A stretch of 40,999 bases of DNA, taken from assembly GCA_046530735.1 (NCBI GenBank), contig JBHEQV010000057.1:1-40999 (forward strand), read 5' to 3'. Every line of letters begins with the position of its first letter. Positions within the stretch are counted from its first letter, which is position 1. A model generated the notes under the pieces. It was not told where the DNA came from, made no database searches, and saw only the letters and a list, made by a program, of their open reading frames with translations. This document shows positions 28,640 to 40,152 of this stretch, piece after piece. Source of the stretch: Arsenophonus sp046530735. GTDB taxonomy: Bacteria > Pseudomonadota > Gammaproteobacteria > Enterobacterales > Enterobacteriaceae. The position numbers were made by a program, and so were the translations under genes.

Positions 28640-30250
28640 TTCTAATAACATTTACTTAGCTGCCTGCTGTCAAGCTTGCGCATTGATAAAAATAGTCTGT
28701 CACCACACAGAATGCATTTATATGAATTTGTGCGCAGGAAACTTTTCATAACCACAGTGAACTCGGTTTTTGCAATTTTTTACAAACTATTATATCTTCA
28801 ATGCCTTATATATATTTGGTAATAGTATGCCTCGTTTATGATTTAATCAGAAACTATAATAGCGCTGCATCTTAAAATGCCTTATCAGAATATGCTTTTA
28901 ATATAGCGCTAATTATCTTTTACTGCTTCATATTCTGCTTTCAGGTACTGTATAATCCGGTTGTTTATAATGATGTATAACCACTTCTATATCGCTTAAT
29001 GCTGCAGTTTTGACGCGTGGGATACCTATCCCCCTGTACCGTTTAAGATAGCGCCTGAGGTATTCACGCTCACACGCTTTCCCCCCCCTTCCCAGTCTTT
29101 TTAACTAAGTTTTTTAATGACCATCCATATTATTCCTTCAGGTAACTGGTACCACTACTTCTTGACTCAAATGATATTCCACAGAGCAAGAAAACTATTG
29201 GAATTTATCAGGTTATAACTATAACGCAGAGGCCGAATGCTAACGCCTAATCAGATTTTTCGACTTCTTTTTAAAGAACTGTTCATGCCGTACAGCAGCA
29301 TATTTAATATCCAAACTATCACGAATTATGAAGAGATGAAGAGATGAAGATGGCGGATGTTGATTGAGTTATTAAACATAAATCTGTAAGGAAAGAAGAT
29401 ACTAATTTCGATATCCTTTTTGTATGCCAACTTGCAGCATAATGCGGATGGCAGCAAAAAAAAAGCATTGAGTCACACACAAGCCAGTTATTGCAAAAAA
29501 GATCAAAAGAAATATGGTATAGTGAAAGGTAATGTGTTGTTGGAGTCGTAGTCTTATAAAATATAAACCTGCTGCGCTAATCACTTTTCCGTACTTTTGT
29601 AGGCGATATTAACTGTAGATTTTTGAACTTATATTTATGCAAAAAAATAGGGGCTGGAAACATTCAGGATAGACACAGAACAGTAACGCGATCGGACCAA
29701 TAATATCACAAAAAGTGCCACAGTCTAGCATTCACTCGATAGATAGAGTGTCTACGATAGTTGAAATTTCACCGTATTTTTTAAAAAAATTTATTCTACC
29801 CGTCATTAATGATAAAAACTAGTTTAGTTAGACATGGATATACATCTGAATAAATTACCCTTTGAGTCTCGTTCGCTACTAAAGAAAAAAGAGTCATTTT
29901 ATTTAGATTCATTAAGTCTATCAGCCAGATCTCCGTATATTTCTCCTATGAAGAAATAAATGGGGGTATCTTAGTTCTGTATAGATAATGAATTCATGGT
30001 AGGCATATTTTTATTCATTATCGACATTAAGTGCAGTATCTAGCCTTGTGGCTTGGTATGAGGGTTCTTAAAACTACAAATAATCATCACTGTAGTTGAT
30101 AATATTGCATGTAGAGAAAATTAAGGTTAAAGTTAGATAGAGTGTTATATCCTTTCTTTGGAGTTGTCATAAAAATTTAGTGAAATTACCATAATTATTT
30201 TTGACTGAAAAGCAGATCATAAAGCGCTTTAGATAAGCAGGTAGCATAAC
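28640..30250 (+). repeat. Family C repeat, copy 3 (reverse of copies 1 and 2)
   Basis: It is reverse-complementary to 3150-4590 and 17195-18810 along its length, for example 29490-29520 against 3885-3912 and 29700-29830 against 3570-3730. The apparent coding direction is plus. Translated pieces with some cross-copy agreement include HRMHLYEFVRRK near 28700, PFKIAPEVFTLTRFP near 29036-29080 and RKEDTNFDILFV near 29390-29425. No known transposase motif was recognised. Confidence 0.55.
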
Positions 30251-30399
30251 AGTGAAAGTCGCCATAATTTGTTAAATTTATTTTTTTTGTATAGACTTGT
30301 CCCGAGTTATCTGTATGAATTACTAAAAAATTATAATATATTGGCAAGGGTTCTTGGTTTGCTCGCATAACAATTTATAGCACCTCTCTATAATTTCAA
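30251..30399. other. Short decayed spacer
   Basis: No gene seen between family C copy 3 and the IS1595-like copy. Confidence 0.35.
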
Positions 30400-31400
30400 T
30401 TCTTGTAGTTTCAAAACAATCTTTTTTAAGGCAGATCCCATTTTAGTAAAATAAAACGATCTCTCAGCATGAGAGATCCGCTCAGTTATATTTTAATTAA
30501 CTGATATAAATATTTAGATTTTTAATCTAAAATTCCTTACATATAACTCTCTAATTACCTAACATTATATTAAGCGATAATAACTAATTTCATGCTCATT
30601 ACTAAAAGATTCATGCCATTATTTAGCTTACTCTTAGCAAAGAATGAACTTTTTATCGATGATTAGATTAAGAAAACGGATAACACACTGTGCATTAAAC
30701 TCTTCAAGAATCTTATTGGTCACATCATAACCCTGTTGATCTCGAGCGATTAAGTTCAGAATTTATTCTTTTCTTTTTATTTCCTTACTCCCCGCGTTTT
30801 CTACCTTTCCTATGTGGAATATAACGCTTCCCTTTAAAGAATTCATGAGAAAAATATTTCATCGCCTTAAACAATACCACTTAGTAAGTTTAAGTTAGTT
30901 ATCGTTACTGAAGCAAAAAAAACAGTGACACCATCTAAATGCTGTTTTAAAAATTAATATCTATTTGTTTTAATAATTTCTGTAAAGTTAAGCTATTCAA
31001 CATACATTGATATAACTAAAGCATTTATCTTCTCGATCTAGTTTCGTTATCAGACCTTCAGTAAGATTATTAAATCTTTTCCTACAATCGAGGATTTTTA
31101 AAATAATATTGTTGTACTATAATGAATATCACTAGTGAATGACATATTCACTTTTATATCATCAGCATAATAAAGCAAAATGAGTTGATTTAATGCATGA
31201 ATCAATGTTATCCAACAGATAATTACTGAGCTAACTAATGAGATGCAGTTTTATGTTGCCAGGAAGGAAAAAAGTTTCTTTGATTTTTATGATTATTTTC
31301 AAGGCAATCTATATAGCAAAATTCTTTATATAATATAAAGGATTTTAGCAACAATTTTTCTCAAAAATAACAAAATAAAATCGGGAAATATATTTATTAA
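30400..31400 (-). mobile_element. Decayed IS1595-family transposase remnant
   Basis: It aligns with 21850-22830 in the same orientation: 30760-30850 corresponds to 22190-22285, and 30960-31390 to 22410-22830. All frames are broken. An 8-bp inverted repeat, GATCTCTC and GAGAGATC, at 30458-30478 is particular to this copy. Confidence 0.72.
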
Positions 31401-31779
31401 TCTCTTTAATACGAAAAATGTGCTGATTGTTTTTCTTTTCCTCAGCAGTCATTAAGAAATCTATCACTCTTGTGATCTAAAAGATAATGCCGATTTACTT
31501 TATAATCTTCATGCATTACATGAACTTGTTTCCTATAAAATTGTTATGTAAAAAGATATAATATTAATATCCTGAATTAGTTGATACTATATTGAATTTG
31601 GTGTCAGTGAAATTATCGAAGCTGGTTATTCTAATAAGTGTGCACTACTGTTAAATTACTGATCAAATAGAAAAAAATATGTTAACAGTAAAAGAAGTGA
31701 TGTACTTTTTTGCTAAAAACATCAAATTTCTTTAATAGTCGACATAATTTCAAAAGAAGATGAGTTATTAAAAAATTTT
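31401..31779. other. Gene-free decayed sequence
   Basis: No open frame of note and no recognised family. Confidence 0.35.
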
Positions 31780-33150
31780 GTCTATGACAGTCATGAGGAT
31801 GTTTCCACTCTGATTCTTCATAAATCTGTTCTCCATCCTTAAATTGAATGTTGTTTACAACCAAAGTTAGCAAGCTAAATTCCCCCTTATCAGAATTCAA
31901 CTTTCCTTAGCAGACGGGAACAGCTTAAATAGCATTGAAAGAGTTGTTTTCTCAAACAAAAGTGCTTCGCGTATCGACTTCGTATTCTCACTATCGTTAA
32001 AAACTGATTCAATCGGATTCATTGTTCTTATGACGCCCAGTGCACTGATAAAAAGTCATAGAATATCAGCCGTTTTTCTCTTTCTTTCTTCAGCTTCCTC
32101 ATCTCTTTAGGATACGCTGAAAATCTTGCCAATAAAATATCAATGGCTTTATCAACGTCATCACACCTCTCTGCTAGGCCAAGGCTTCCTGCAGCTCATC
32201 TTAAACTTTTAGTTGGATGTCTCTGGAGAATAAAGAAAGCATGTGAGTTGTTTATGGCACAATAGAGTTTTAGTGTTATGTATCCTAAAATATCTTGACA
32301 TTACATTCCAAAACTAAGGGCACCATCTCCGTAGTAAAATTTGAAGATATAGTTAAGGTATACGCTTACAAACCATTGAAAAGTTAAACCTAAGTTCACT
32401 TCTAACTTTCAATAATTCTATTCAAGCATAAAGAAGCTCCTTACATCCATGCACAGTATCATCAATAATGAGCAACAGGTAAAGATGATCACATTGTCTG
32501 GATATGAGACGGCATGTGACATCAAAATAGAAATAAATGTAGCGCATATCGCTTGAATCATATAGCTGCTATTTACCTATGCTTTTCAAGGTATCGATAT
32601 TTTAATCTACTGATGGCATCCAGAGAGAGTATGCGCTTTCCACTAAGAAGCCCAAAGAATTTCGTGAAAATTACCGGTGAAGAGATATCTTGCCGGTAGT
32701 CCAGGGTAACCTTTTCGCTGCTTTTGTACGTTTCAAACAAGGTGATAGCAACGAGCTGTTAAAAGATATTCTGTTTCCACTGCGATCCCTTTTTAATCTT
32801 AGGTACTTTAATCTCAATATCTCGCAATATCAGTCTATATAGGGTTCGCTGTGGTATAAACATTACGGATAACGGATGAGATGCGTAGACAAGATGGTAT
32901 TGAGCATATTATCGCAGTATGGCTTTGAGCACCGCCTTAACGATAGTGCACTATCATTTGTCTGGCTCACCCATTACGGATGAATTCATGCAAATGATCA
33001 CATGTAATTTCTTATTTCACGGATGTTTATAAGGTATAGTTTCATGGCATGTCATCTCTCTATTCTTTAAATCATCCATAAAATCAATCAACAGGAAATA
33101 CGCCAACACCTCTGAAATCCATAAGACACCAAAATGAGTATAATTCGAAA
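31780..33150 (-). mobile_element. Decayed IS256-family transposase, copy 5 (minus)
   Basis: It is reverse-complementary to the plus-strand copies. On the minus strand the VEIKVPKIK motif is near 32825-32795, and the tail LTLVVNNIQFKDGEQIYEE is at about 31875-31815, in a 72-codon open piece (31900-31682) that reads past the usual end of the element. Stops break the rest. It aligns with the other minus copy at 37.0-38.35 kb. Confidence 0.78.
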
Positions 33151-34869
33151 AAGATTTAGTGACTTATTATTAATATGGCGCTGACTTAGTGATCTATAGT
33201 AGCGCTAAAGTAATTAAAGGCGCAACTAGTAGTTCGTCATTGATAATATCAATATGTTGAATGAGTTAAGCAAGAAAATAGTGAAATTAGTCGTGTTATA
33301 AAAATCCGTTAAAGAAAATATTTTAGGTTTAACGTGATGATTGCGTTCTACCTAACTGCTAAAAAAGATTGGCACATAAATAATTGAGAGGATGACTAAC
33401 TTTATCAATGATCTTAACAAAATAAAAGTATTCAAAATCCAAATCATTTGTAATGCTGCTGTCTGTAATATTTATTCAGGTAGAGATAAGATTCGATTAG
33501 AAAGGCATTGATAAAAAACTTATGCAATAATGACAGAATTAAAATGGGAGGATACCTACTGGTATCAATTTTTGCGAATATAAACCTAATAAAGGAAAAG
33601 TTGAAGCTGATATCTATAGTGTTAAATAATAAAAAACTGAAAAAAATTATTTCACGCATACTTTAAATTATTATTGGAGTCAAATAATTAAAACAATTAA
33701 CCCCCTAATTTTATCATGAAAATATTTATTTAAATGTTCTGACAGACACTATCACTAAAATGCTAAAGAGATTTATCAAGCTGCTAAAACTTATCTTATA
33801 GTTGGCGTGCTGTCGAAAAGATGTGGTGACTTAAATACTGTATTGAAGGTATGACCAAAATATACTGATGATATTGATAATATACTTTCTGTTTATTTAA
33901 GTGAAGACGATCCTAATCAATCTAATATGCTTTTATAAATTGCTAAAGTTATTTGACCTCAATATATAAATCAAATATTTAGTGGTGCCGCAACCTATTT
34001 ATGAATTATTAAGTGTCATTATCCCAAAAGATAGTATGATTTTTTGAATAATTTAAATTTAATTTTGAATCAATCTTTCATAGACTAGAGTGGAATTTTA
34101 CTATCAATGCTGATTGGGATAATTCCTGATTGCACAGTCAAAATATTGATGAAGAACGATCTAAAAAACTTGACTAGAATTGATATGAAGGCTTTGTAGC
34201 CGTTATATTATATTGTATTTATTAAATTACACTATATCATTTGTTTGAGGGATTGTTAGACTGCCTAAATCCGGTGTTATATACCAGGTTCTATAGACAA
34301 GCAAGCGAATTCCTGTTTTCCGGAAGCTGAATGTTTTTACAGACTAAAAAGGTAATCTATAAATTATTTGCCGTTCTATTTAAGTATCCGATAGATAACT
34401 ATGAAATATGGCATGATTAAGATAACGTGAAAAACGTATAGCATTTTTTTTAGTCTTGTGTAGATAGATAAAAACTCATCGAGTGGCTTGAACTATATCA
34501 TCTACAAAAAATAACGTCATCAAGTTTTCTTTAGTATTTGCGGAATATATTTCACATTTACACGCAGATAAGGATATTAATATCTTTTAAACGTTTTATA
34601 CTTAGGCTTTAGTGCTTACTTTTCTCATTTCATGCAAATTTTCACTTCATGATTGGGTAAACAGCAATCCAAGCTAGATCGAGATAAAATACGAGGTTCA
34701 GACATTAGCATACAAGGAAACTACTAGCAAATCGTCGAAAGGAAGAAACGTTTTTTAAAAATGACTACAACTTCTCTTGATCAGACCACAGCGTTATCGA
34801 TAAATGATAAAAAAATGGGTGCGCTAAATAGATGTAGGCTTTTGCTGATTGAATGGCCGCACTGATTTT
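33151..34869. other. Longest unexplained gene-free stretch
   Basis: About 1.7 kb of decayed sequence. Plus-strand pieces near 33870-33990 (EDDPNQSNMLL, then IAKVI.PQYINQIFSGAATYL) and 34760-34850 (MTTTSLDQTTALSINDKKMGALNR) look like former protein-coding segments, but I do not recognise the families. The 71 codons open on the minus strand at 33659-33444 have no supporting feature. Confidence 0.35.
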
Positions 34870-35092
34870 AGGTGTTGTAGTTGCCTGACGATGGATCCTA
34901 ATCATCATGATATTTTGTCATTAACTTATATACTCATAACCATCTTTCTATAAAGATGGCCTGTATAACGAGGGGGAAGGTTTATATAATAAACTGGGAT
35001 AAAAGAATTAGATCAAGATCTGACTATTTTTAATACGTTTACTTTGTAAACTTGTGAAGTGGATTAAAGTAACAATTTCTACGAGGTAGAAA
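34870..35092 (+). repeat. Hairpin-bearing repeat, copy 2
   Basis: It is related to 15070-15294 through the GTAGTTGCCTGACGATGG and ATCATCATGATATTTT blocks and the G-rich run before TTTATATAAT. Hairpins: CCATCTTT/AAAGATGG (34950-34969, 4-base loop), GTTTAC/GTAAAC (35037-35051) and TTTCTAC/GTAGAAA (35076-35092). The stem sequences differ from those in copy 1 while the order and rough spacing agree. Confidence 0.45.
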
Positions 35093-35451
35093 ACTGTTAA
35101 GCTCAAATTATTCAGACACCATATTTTCTGTTGAAACAGGAAATTGCAATTCTAAAAAATATGAGCGAAAGTTAAATAAAAATTTTTAATATGTCATGGC
35201 TAAAATAGCGTGAAGAATCTAAAGTTATTAAAAAGCTTCTCCTAGCTGTGATTTTATCTTGTATTAACTAATTGTGTTGAGTTAAACCATTACATGGAAA
35301 TTCTAAAAATTGCATTAATGCTAATGTAAAAAATTATTCCTCATATTTATTGCTCTATCATCAATAGAGCAACCTGCATACTCGTATTATGTTATCAACG
35401 TTATTGATGATAAATAATCACTTTATTAATTCTGTTGCACTCTAAATGGTC
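35093..35451. other. Decayed spacer before the rnpB terminator
   Basis: A short plus-strand piece near 35195-35265 (MSWLK, then EESKVIKKLLLAVILSCI after one stop) looks like a former signal or lipoprotein-type N-terminus, family unknown. A 9-bp perfect hairpin TTGCTCTAT/ATAGAGCAA lies at 35350-35372. Confidence 0.35.
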
Positions 35452-35502
35452 AAAACATTAAAACCCCCATTCTAAATTCACTTACAATGGGGGTTTTAAT
35501 GT

Positions 35503-35505
<3 letters not shown>
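35452..35505 (-). terminator. rnpB terminator, perfect 20-bp stem
   Basis: The arms 35452-35471 and 35486-35505 are exactly complementary, with a CCCCC/GGGGG core and a 14-base loop. On the minus strand the stem follows the rnpB 3' end directly and exits into a short T-run. It is the strongest intrinsic terminator in the window. Confidence 0.88.
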
Positions 35506-35877
<372 letters not shown>

Positions 35878-35885
35878 AATACTAA

Positions 35886-35891
35886 ATTATA
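35886..35891 (-). promoter_or_regulatory. rnpB -10 box
   Basis: A perfect TATAAT on the minus strand ends 8 bases before the inferred rnpB 5' end at 35877, the right distance for a -10 element. No consensus -35 is evident. Confidence 0.65.
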
Positions 35892-35945
35892 TGGATTTAA
35901 CATTAATTTGTATAGTTATTTTATCTAAGATAGCTAATAGCTAAT

Positions 35946-36809
35946 CTACTTGCTTGTACTATCAGTGCTAACTTGTTGTTTAAGAATATATTTATATAAC
36001 GCATTCTTCTTTAAACCATAAATTTCTGCTGTAATGGCGGCTGCTTTTTTTAACGGTAATGATTCTTGTAATAACGCTAATGTTTTCATCGCATCAAATG
36101 GAATGGCTACGTTACTATCTTTTACTACTCGATACCCTTCAACTACCAATACCATTTCACCACGATAACGATTTTTATCAAGTTTTACCCAATCAAGAAG
36201 TTCTCCAACTGGCAAACCATAAATTGATTCCCAAGTTTTTGTCAATTCTCGAGCTAAGACAACATAACGTTTAGGCCCCCAAATAGCGATCATATCTGCT
36301 AATGTGTCTAATAAACGATGAGGTGATTCGTAAAAAATAACTGTTCTAGACTCCTCTATTAATCTTTGTAATATTTCTTGTCGAGTCTTCTGTTTTGCTG
36401 GCAAAAATCCTTCATAACAAAAGCGATCTGAGGTGATACCGGCAGCAGAAAGGGCTGTAATTGCTGCACATGCCCCTGTTAAAGGAACTACCCGAATATC
36501 TGTTTGTCGACAGTATTTTACTAGATGACAACCAGGATCATTAATTAGCGGTGTTCCTCCATCAGAAACTAATGCTATACTTAATCCTTTTTTTAATTGA
36601 GAAATTAATTGATCTGTTTTCCGCTGTTCATTATGCTTATGTAAGGATGTCATACGGGTATTAATAGCAAAATGCTGCAATAATAAACATGTACGCCGGG
36701 TATCTTCAGCTGCAATAAGATCTACCTGCTTAAGGATCTGTAATGCACGCAGAGTGATATCATCCAAATTGCCAATAGGAGTTGGCACAATATATAGCGT
36801 TGATACCAT
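35946..36809 (-). CDS. rsmI: 16S rRNA 2'-O-ribose C1402 methyltransferase RsmI
   Basis: RsmI is a SAM-dependent enzyme of the tetrapyrrole-methylase fold that methylates the 2'-O of C1402 in the 16S rRNA decoding centre. The product has 287 residues, about the E. coli length. It starts MVSTLYIVPTPIGNLDDITL; the E. coli protein has several extra N-terminal residues, absent here. SDGGTPLINDPG (82-93; usually SDAGTP) forms the SAM-binding loop. GACAAITALSAAG (116-128), FLPAK, FYESPHR and ARELTKTWE are intact. An AGAGG lies 5 bases upstream of the ATG. It is followed by rnpB in the same direction. Confidence 0.97.
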   Translation of the reverse strand: MVSTLYIVPTPIGNLDDITLRALQILKQVDLIAAEDTRRTCLLLQHFAINTRMTSLHKHNEQRKTDQLISQLKKGLSIALVSDGGTPLINDPGCHLVKYCRQTDIRVVPLTGACAAITALSAAGITSDRFCYEGFLPAKQKTRQEILQRLIEESRTVIFYESPHRLLDTLADMIAIWGPKRYVVLARELTKTWESIYGLPVGELLDWVKLDKNRYRGEMVLVVEGYRVVKDSNVAIPFDAMKTLALLQESLPLKKAAAITAEIYGLKKNALYKYILKQQVSTDSTSK

Positions 36810-37019
36810 CTCTACCTCTTTAGGTTGGTTAGGTTTATTTATTGTTCATTACAAATAACTAATTAAAATTGAGAAATGATACCTACATTACTAGACAATG
36901 TAGGCGTTCTTAAATTTTTGTTAAAATCAGTTTGATCTGTATAGCAATACTATTCTTACTTTTGTTAGTAACATGTCATTTCTGAGAGTTATTAGCAAAT
37001 TTGATGTATGTAGTTAGGT
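36810..37019. promoter_or_regulatory. Region upstream of rsmI with an inverted repeat
   Basis: CCTACATT and AATGTAGG (36882-36904, 7-base loop) are perfect complements 73-95 bases upstream of rsmI. This region presumably holds the rsmI promoter and once separated it from a divergent lpoA, of which I see no remnant. The inverted repeat could be an operator or a hairpin. Confidence 0.4.
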
Positions 37020-38350
37020 TATATTCTACTCTGATGCTTCATGAATCTATTCTCCATCCTTAAATTGGATGTTGTTTACCATCAAGATCAAGCAGATTAA
37101 AATCCCTCTAAGCTATTTACAGATTTCTGAGGAGACTATAGCAGCTTAATATCATTAAAAGGATTGTTATTCTTAAAGCATAATTTTTTACAAAGCGGCT
37201 TTCATATCCTCATTATCTCAAAAAGATAATTCAATTAAATTTATCGCTATTATTGACACCTAGTGCACTGATGTAAAGTTATAGAGTGCCAATCATTCTC
37301 TGATTATTCTCCAGTTTCTTCATCGCTGCAGAATACGCTTAAAATCTTACCAACAAAGCATTAAAGGTTTTGTTAGTGGATCTCGGCTCTCTTACTAGCC
37401 TCAGCTCCATGTCAAGAGCCTAGCTTTAACTTTCGGTTGCATACTTTTGAAGAGTGAAATCAGGACATCAGCTATTTATGTACAAAACAATGTTGGTACT
37501 GCATGCCAAGTAATATCTTTGTCATTGTATTCAAAATTAATAGCACTATCTTTTTTAGAAACAATGGGAGATATAGTTAAGTTAGGCATTCACAGGTCAT
37601 TAATAAGTTTGATTTAGTTCGCTTTTGATTTTTAATCTGCATCTTTGACTGTAATTAAATCCTTAAGTTCATTCTCAGTTATGCTGATTTTAGCAGAAGG
37701 CAAAAGGTAGTCAGCTTGTTTAACAGAATGAGATATGCCTTCAGCCAATAAATAAAGGTAGCGCGTATTGCTTAAATGACGAAGGCACTCATTTCCTGTA
37801 CTTTTAAGCTATTGCTATCTAAATCTACTAATGGGGCGCCCTGACAGAGAAACCATGTGTTTTTCACTGAAAAGCCAAAAGAATTTCGTAAAAATATCCG
37901 GTGTAGTGTAGATGCCTTGCTGATAGGTCATGATAGAAACTCTTTGCCGTTTTTTCACGGTTCAGATAAGGCGGTAATAATGAGCTGTTAAAGTATATTC
38001 TACAATTACCGGTATGATCTTATGTCACTGACATTAAGCACTTTAATCTCAACATCGTCATACCCGTCTAGATAAGTTTACTGTGGTAAAAACTGTTATA
38101 GACGACGATAAGGTGACGTTAAGCATGCTCTTACAGATTGACTTTCAAGCTCCGTCTCAACAACGGTGCTATCATCTTCCTCCTCCTGTTACCCTATTAC
38201 GGATAAGTTAATGTAATTGAATAACAGGTAATATCTGGTTTTACAGATACCTAGTAGCCTAGATTTTTCATGGCATCTCATCTCTCTGTTATTGAAATTA
38301 TTCACGAAATCAATCATAAAGGGGTGGATATACCAACCAGACACTATCTA
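37020..38350 (-). mobile_element. Decayed IS256-family transposase, copy 6 (minus)
   Basis: It is reverse-complementary to copies 1-4 and parallel to 31780-33150. The VEIKV motif is near 38060-38035 on the minus strand, and the VNNIQFKDGE tail is at about 37082-37048. Stops interrupt all frames. The 62 codons open at 38270-38458 on the plus strand cross its 5' edge and have no gene features. Confidence 0.77.
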
Positions 38351-39080
38351 AAAACTCCATATATTAGAAATGAACATAACTCTCTAGCTGTTGCTGATCT
38401 CGTTTATTTATGTCTTAATATGAGGATAGTTATTAAAAAATATTTTTTCCAGGCTTGATAAGCAGGCAAGATATACTTAAGATAACAGACAGCTTCTGAC
38501 GAAGGTATAATCCAGGTACGCTAGATTTTATTAAATAACTTTTTAAGGATTTTAATATGTAGTTAGCAGAAATAAGTATAGACTTATCAAGTAGATAACA
38601 AAACCTATTCACTTACCCATTTCTTATTAACGCAGCATATATTTTTATTCTTAATAAGAGGACTTTGCACTAGCTTCTAACTCAGAAGCGGCTATTATGA
38701 AATATGCATTATCTATATGCTGATCAAACTATTAATAGTATTGCTCTACCGTCTTAATACTGTTTATTTTTCTGATAAAATTCATGTGATTAATGAAGAA
38801 TAAGTAGTTAAATTCAATAGCCATGATATTCTACTTAAGTTAAATGGATTTTATATTTAACCTTAATATCAAAAAATAGGGGAATATAGCTAAAAATTAA
38901 TGCTTAAAAGGTAATTCGAGTCGCCAGTTAAGATAATATTTTATGTTTTTACTGATTATTTCTAAATCCACTTCTGACTAATAAATTGCTTTATGAAAAG
39001 ATAAATTTTATCTGATAGTAGCGATAATTATCTTGCTAGGGTATGATTGTTTTAAGTAAAAAGAAAATTTCTATTAATAT
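38351..39080. other. Gene-free region, probably former ybfF/seqA side
   Basis: No protein family could be matched. By synteny ybfF and seqA would be expected beside ybfE, but I found no convincing fragment of either. Confidence 0.35.
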
Positions 39081-39281
39081 TTATCTCGACATAAACAATT
39101 AAAATTAGTAAACGTAATCAGTTAAAACGTGATATAAGCAAAAGGATTATGCTGTATTAAATTAAAAAATCAATGAGCGTTCTATTATGGCACTAAATAT
39201 TCTAGCTCAAGAACAAAAATAAGCTGTATTGAATTAATAAAGCAAATATTATTGATTCAATTATCAAAAAAAAATCGATGA
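39081..39281 (+). pseudogene. ybfE: ybfE remnant (LexA-regulated, CopB-family)
   Basis: In E. coli ybfE is the LexA-controlled gene next to fldA. LSRHKQLKISKRNQLKRD (with a frame change) at 39081-39137 matches the LSRDEQLRINKRNQLKRD of YbfE. The later piece CIELIKQILLIQLSK (about 39222-39269) matches SELIEEMLMQQL. Stops and frameshifts lie between. The N-terminal part cannot be traced. The position just upstream of fldA agrees with ancestral order. Confidence 0.75.
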
Positions 39282-39351
39282 ATTGCAGTTTTACTGATTT
39301 TTTATTAAAACACATAAAATTGATAAAATTATGCAGTTAGTTAATGAAATT

Positions 39352-39380
39352 AACGATTAATTAATAATTAATTGATCGTT
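39352..39380. promoter_or_regulatory. Inverted repeat upstream of fldA
   Basis: AACGATTAATTA and TAATTGATCGTT pair over 12 positions with one G-T type mismatch and a 5-base loop. It lies about 90 bases before fldA. It could be an old ybfE terminator or an operator; composition makes chance possible. Confidence 0.35.
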
Positions 39381-39466
39381 ATTATATTTATAATTACTAC
39401 CATTAATAATGATAAGATTAAGATAACAAAATAACTTGAATTAAAATTAAGAGGTTTATTTACTTT

Positions 39467-40000
39467 ATGGCAATGATAGGTATCTTCTTCGGTAGTGATA
39501 CTGGCAATACAGAGAATATTGCCAAAATGATCCAAGAAACTCTTGGTGGCTCTGATATTGCTGAAATTCATGATATTGCTAAAAGCAGTAAAGAAGATAT
39601 TGAAGCATTTGATATTTTACTATTCGGTATTCCTACCTGGTATTATGGTGAACCACAGTGTGATTGGGACGATTTCTTTCCGATATTGGAAGAAATTGAT
39701 TTTACTAATAAGATAGTAGCTATTTTCGGTTGTGGCGACCAAGAGGATTATGCAGAATATTTCTGTGATGCCATGGGCACTGTGAGAGAGATTATTGAAC
39801 ATAACGGTGCTATCATTGTTGGGCACTGGCCAACAGAAGGTTACCACTTTGAAGCATCAAAAGGACTTGTTAATGACACCAATTTTATTGGTCTTGCTAT
39901 TGATGAAGACAGACAACCAGAACTAACCGCTGAGCGGGTAGAAGTCTGGATAAAACAAATATCTAAAGAGCTAAATTTGCTATCTACCATTAATAGCTAG
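39467..40000 (+). CDS. fldA: Flavodoxin 1
   Basis: FldA is a cytoplasmic FMN electron carrier that supplies low-potential electrons to IspG/IspH, biotin synthase, MetH reactivation and glycyl-radical activases. The product has 177 residues (E. coli 176). It shows the phosphate-binding loop SDTGNT (10-15), the FMN-stacking regions PTWYYGEPQCDWDDF and FGCGDQEDYAEYFCDA, and the C-terminal LAIDEDRQPELTAERVE block. The start ATG 39467 fits the family N-terminus MA-IGIFFG. The ribosome binding site GAGG is 12 bases upstream, rather far. It is followed by fur, as in E. coli. Confidence 0.97.
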   Translation: MAMIGIFFGSDTGNTENIAKMIQETLGGSDIAEIHDIAKSSKEDIEAFDILLFGIPTWYYGEPQCDWDDFFPILEEIDFTNKIVAIFGCGDQEDYAEYFCDAMGTVREIIEHNGAIIVGHWPTEGYHFEASKGLVNDTNFIGLAIDEDRQPELTAERVEVWIKQISKELNLLSTINS

Positions 40001-40152
40001 TTATCAATATTTTTTATATATGACAATTCTTGTAATTTTACAATGATATTATCACATGTATATTTATAAAATAATTTTATATAAATAGTATATCTATTAT
40101 CAATGTTTTGATATTAGTGAATTCACTCCTAATGCTACAAGATAGGATCCGC
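40001..40152 (+). promoter_or_regulatory. fldA-fur intergenic region
   Basis: In E. coli a short leader frame (uof) precedes fur and couples fur translation to RyhB control. Here a frame continuous with fur can be read back to TTG 40108 and ATG 40132, but no separate leader frame overlapping the fur start is evident. The fur ribosome binding site is AGGA at 40144-40147. AT-rich promoter-like stretches lie at 40055-40100. Confidence 0.45.

Noticed and set aside
30458..30478. GATCTCTC/GAGAGATC stem with T-rich exit on the minus strand, terminator-like
   Set aside because: It sits within an IS1595-like remnant, and the aligned sister copies lack it, so it is probably a chance product of decay.
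39400..39424. Possible Fur box upstream of fldA (AATGATAAGATTAAGATAA-type repeats)
   Set aside because: Only one half agrees well with the 19-bp Fur consensus; AT-rich sequence gives many such partial matches.
40108..40152. N-terminal extension of Fur from TTG 40108
   Set aside because: Family alignment and the ribosome binding site both support ATG 40153.
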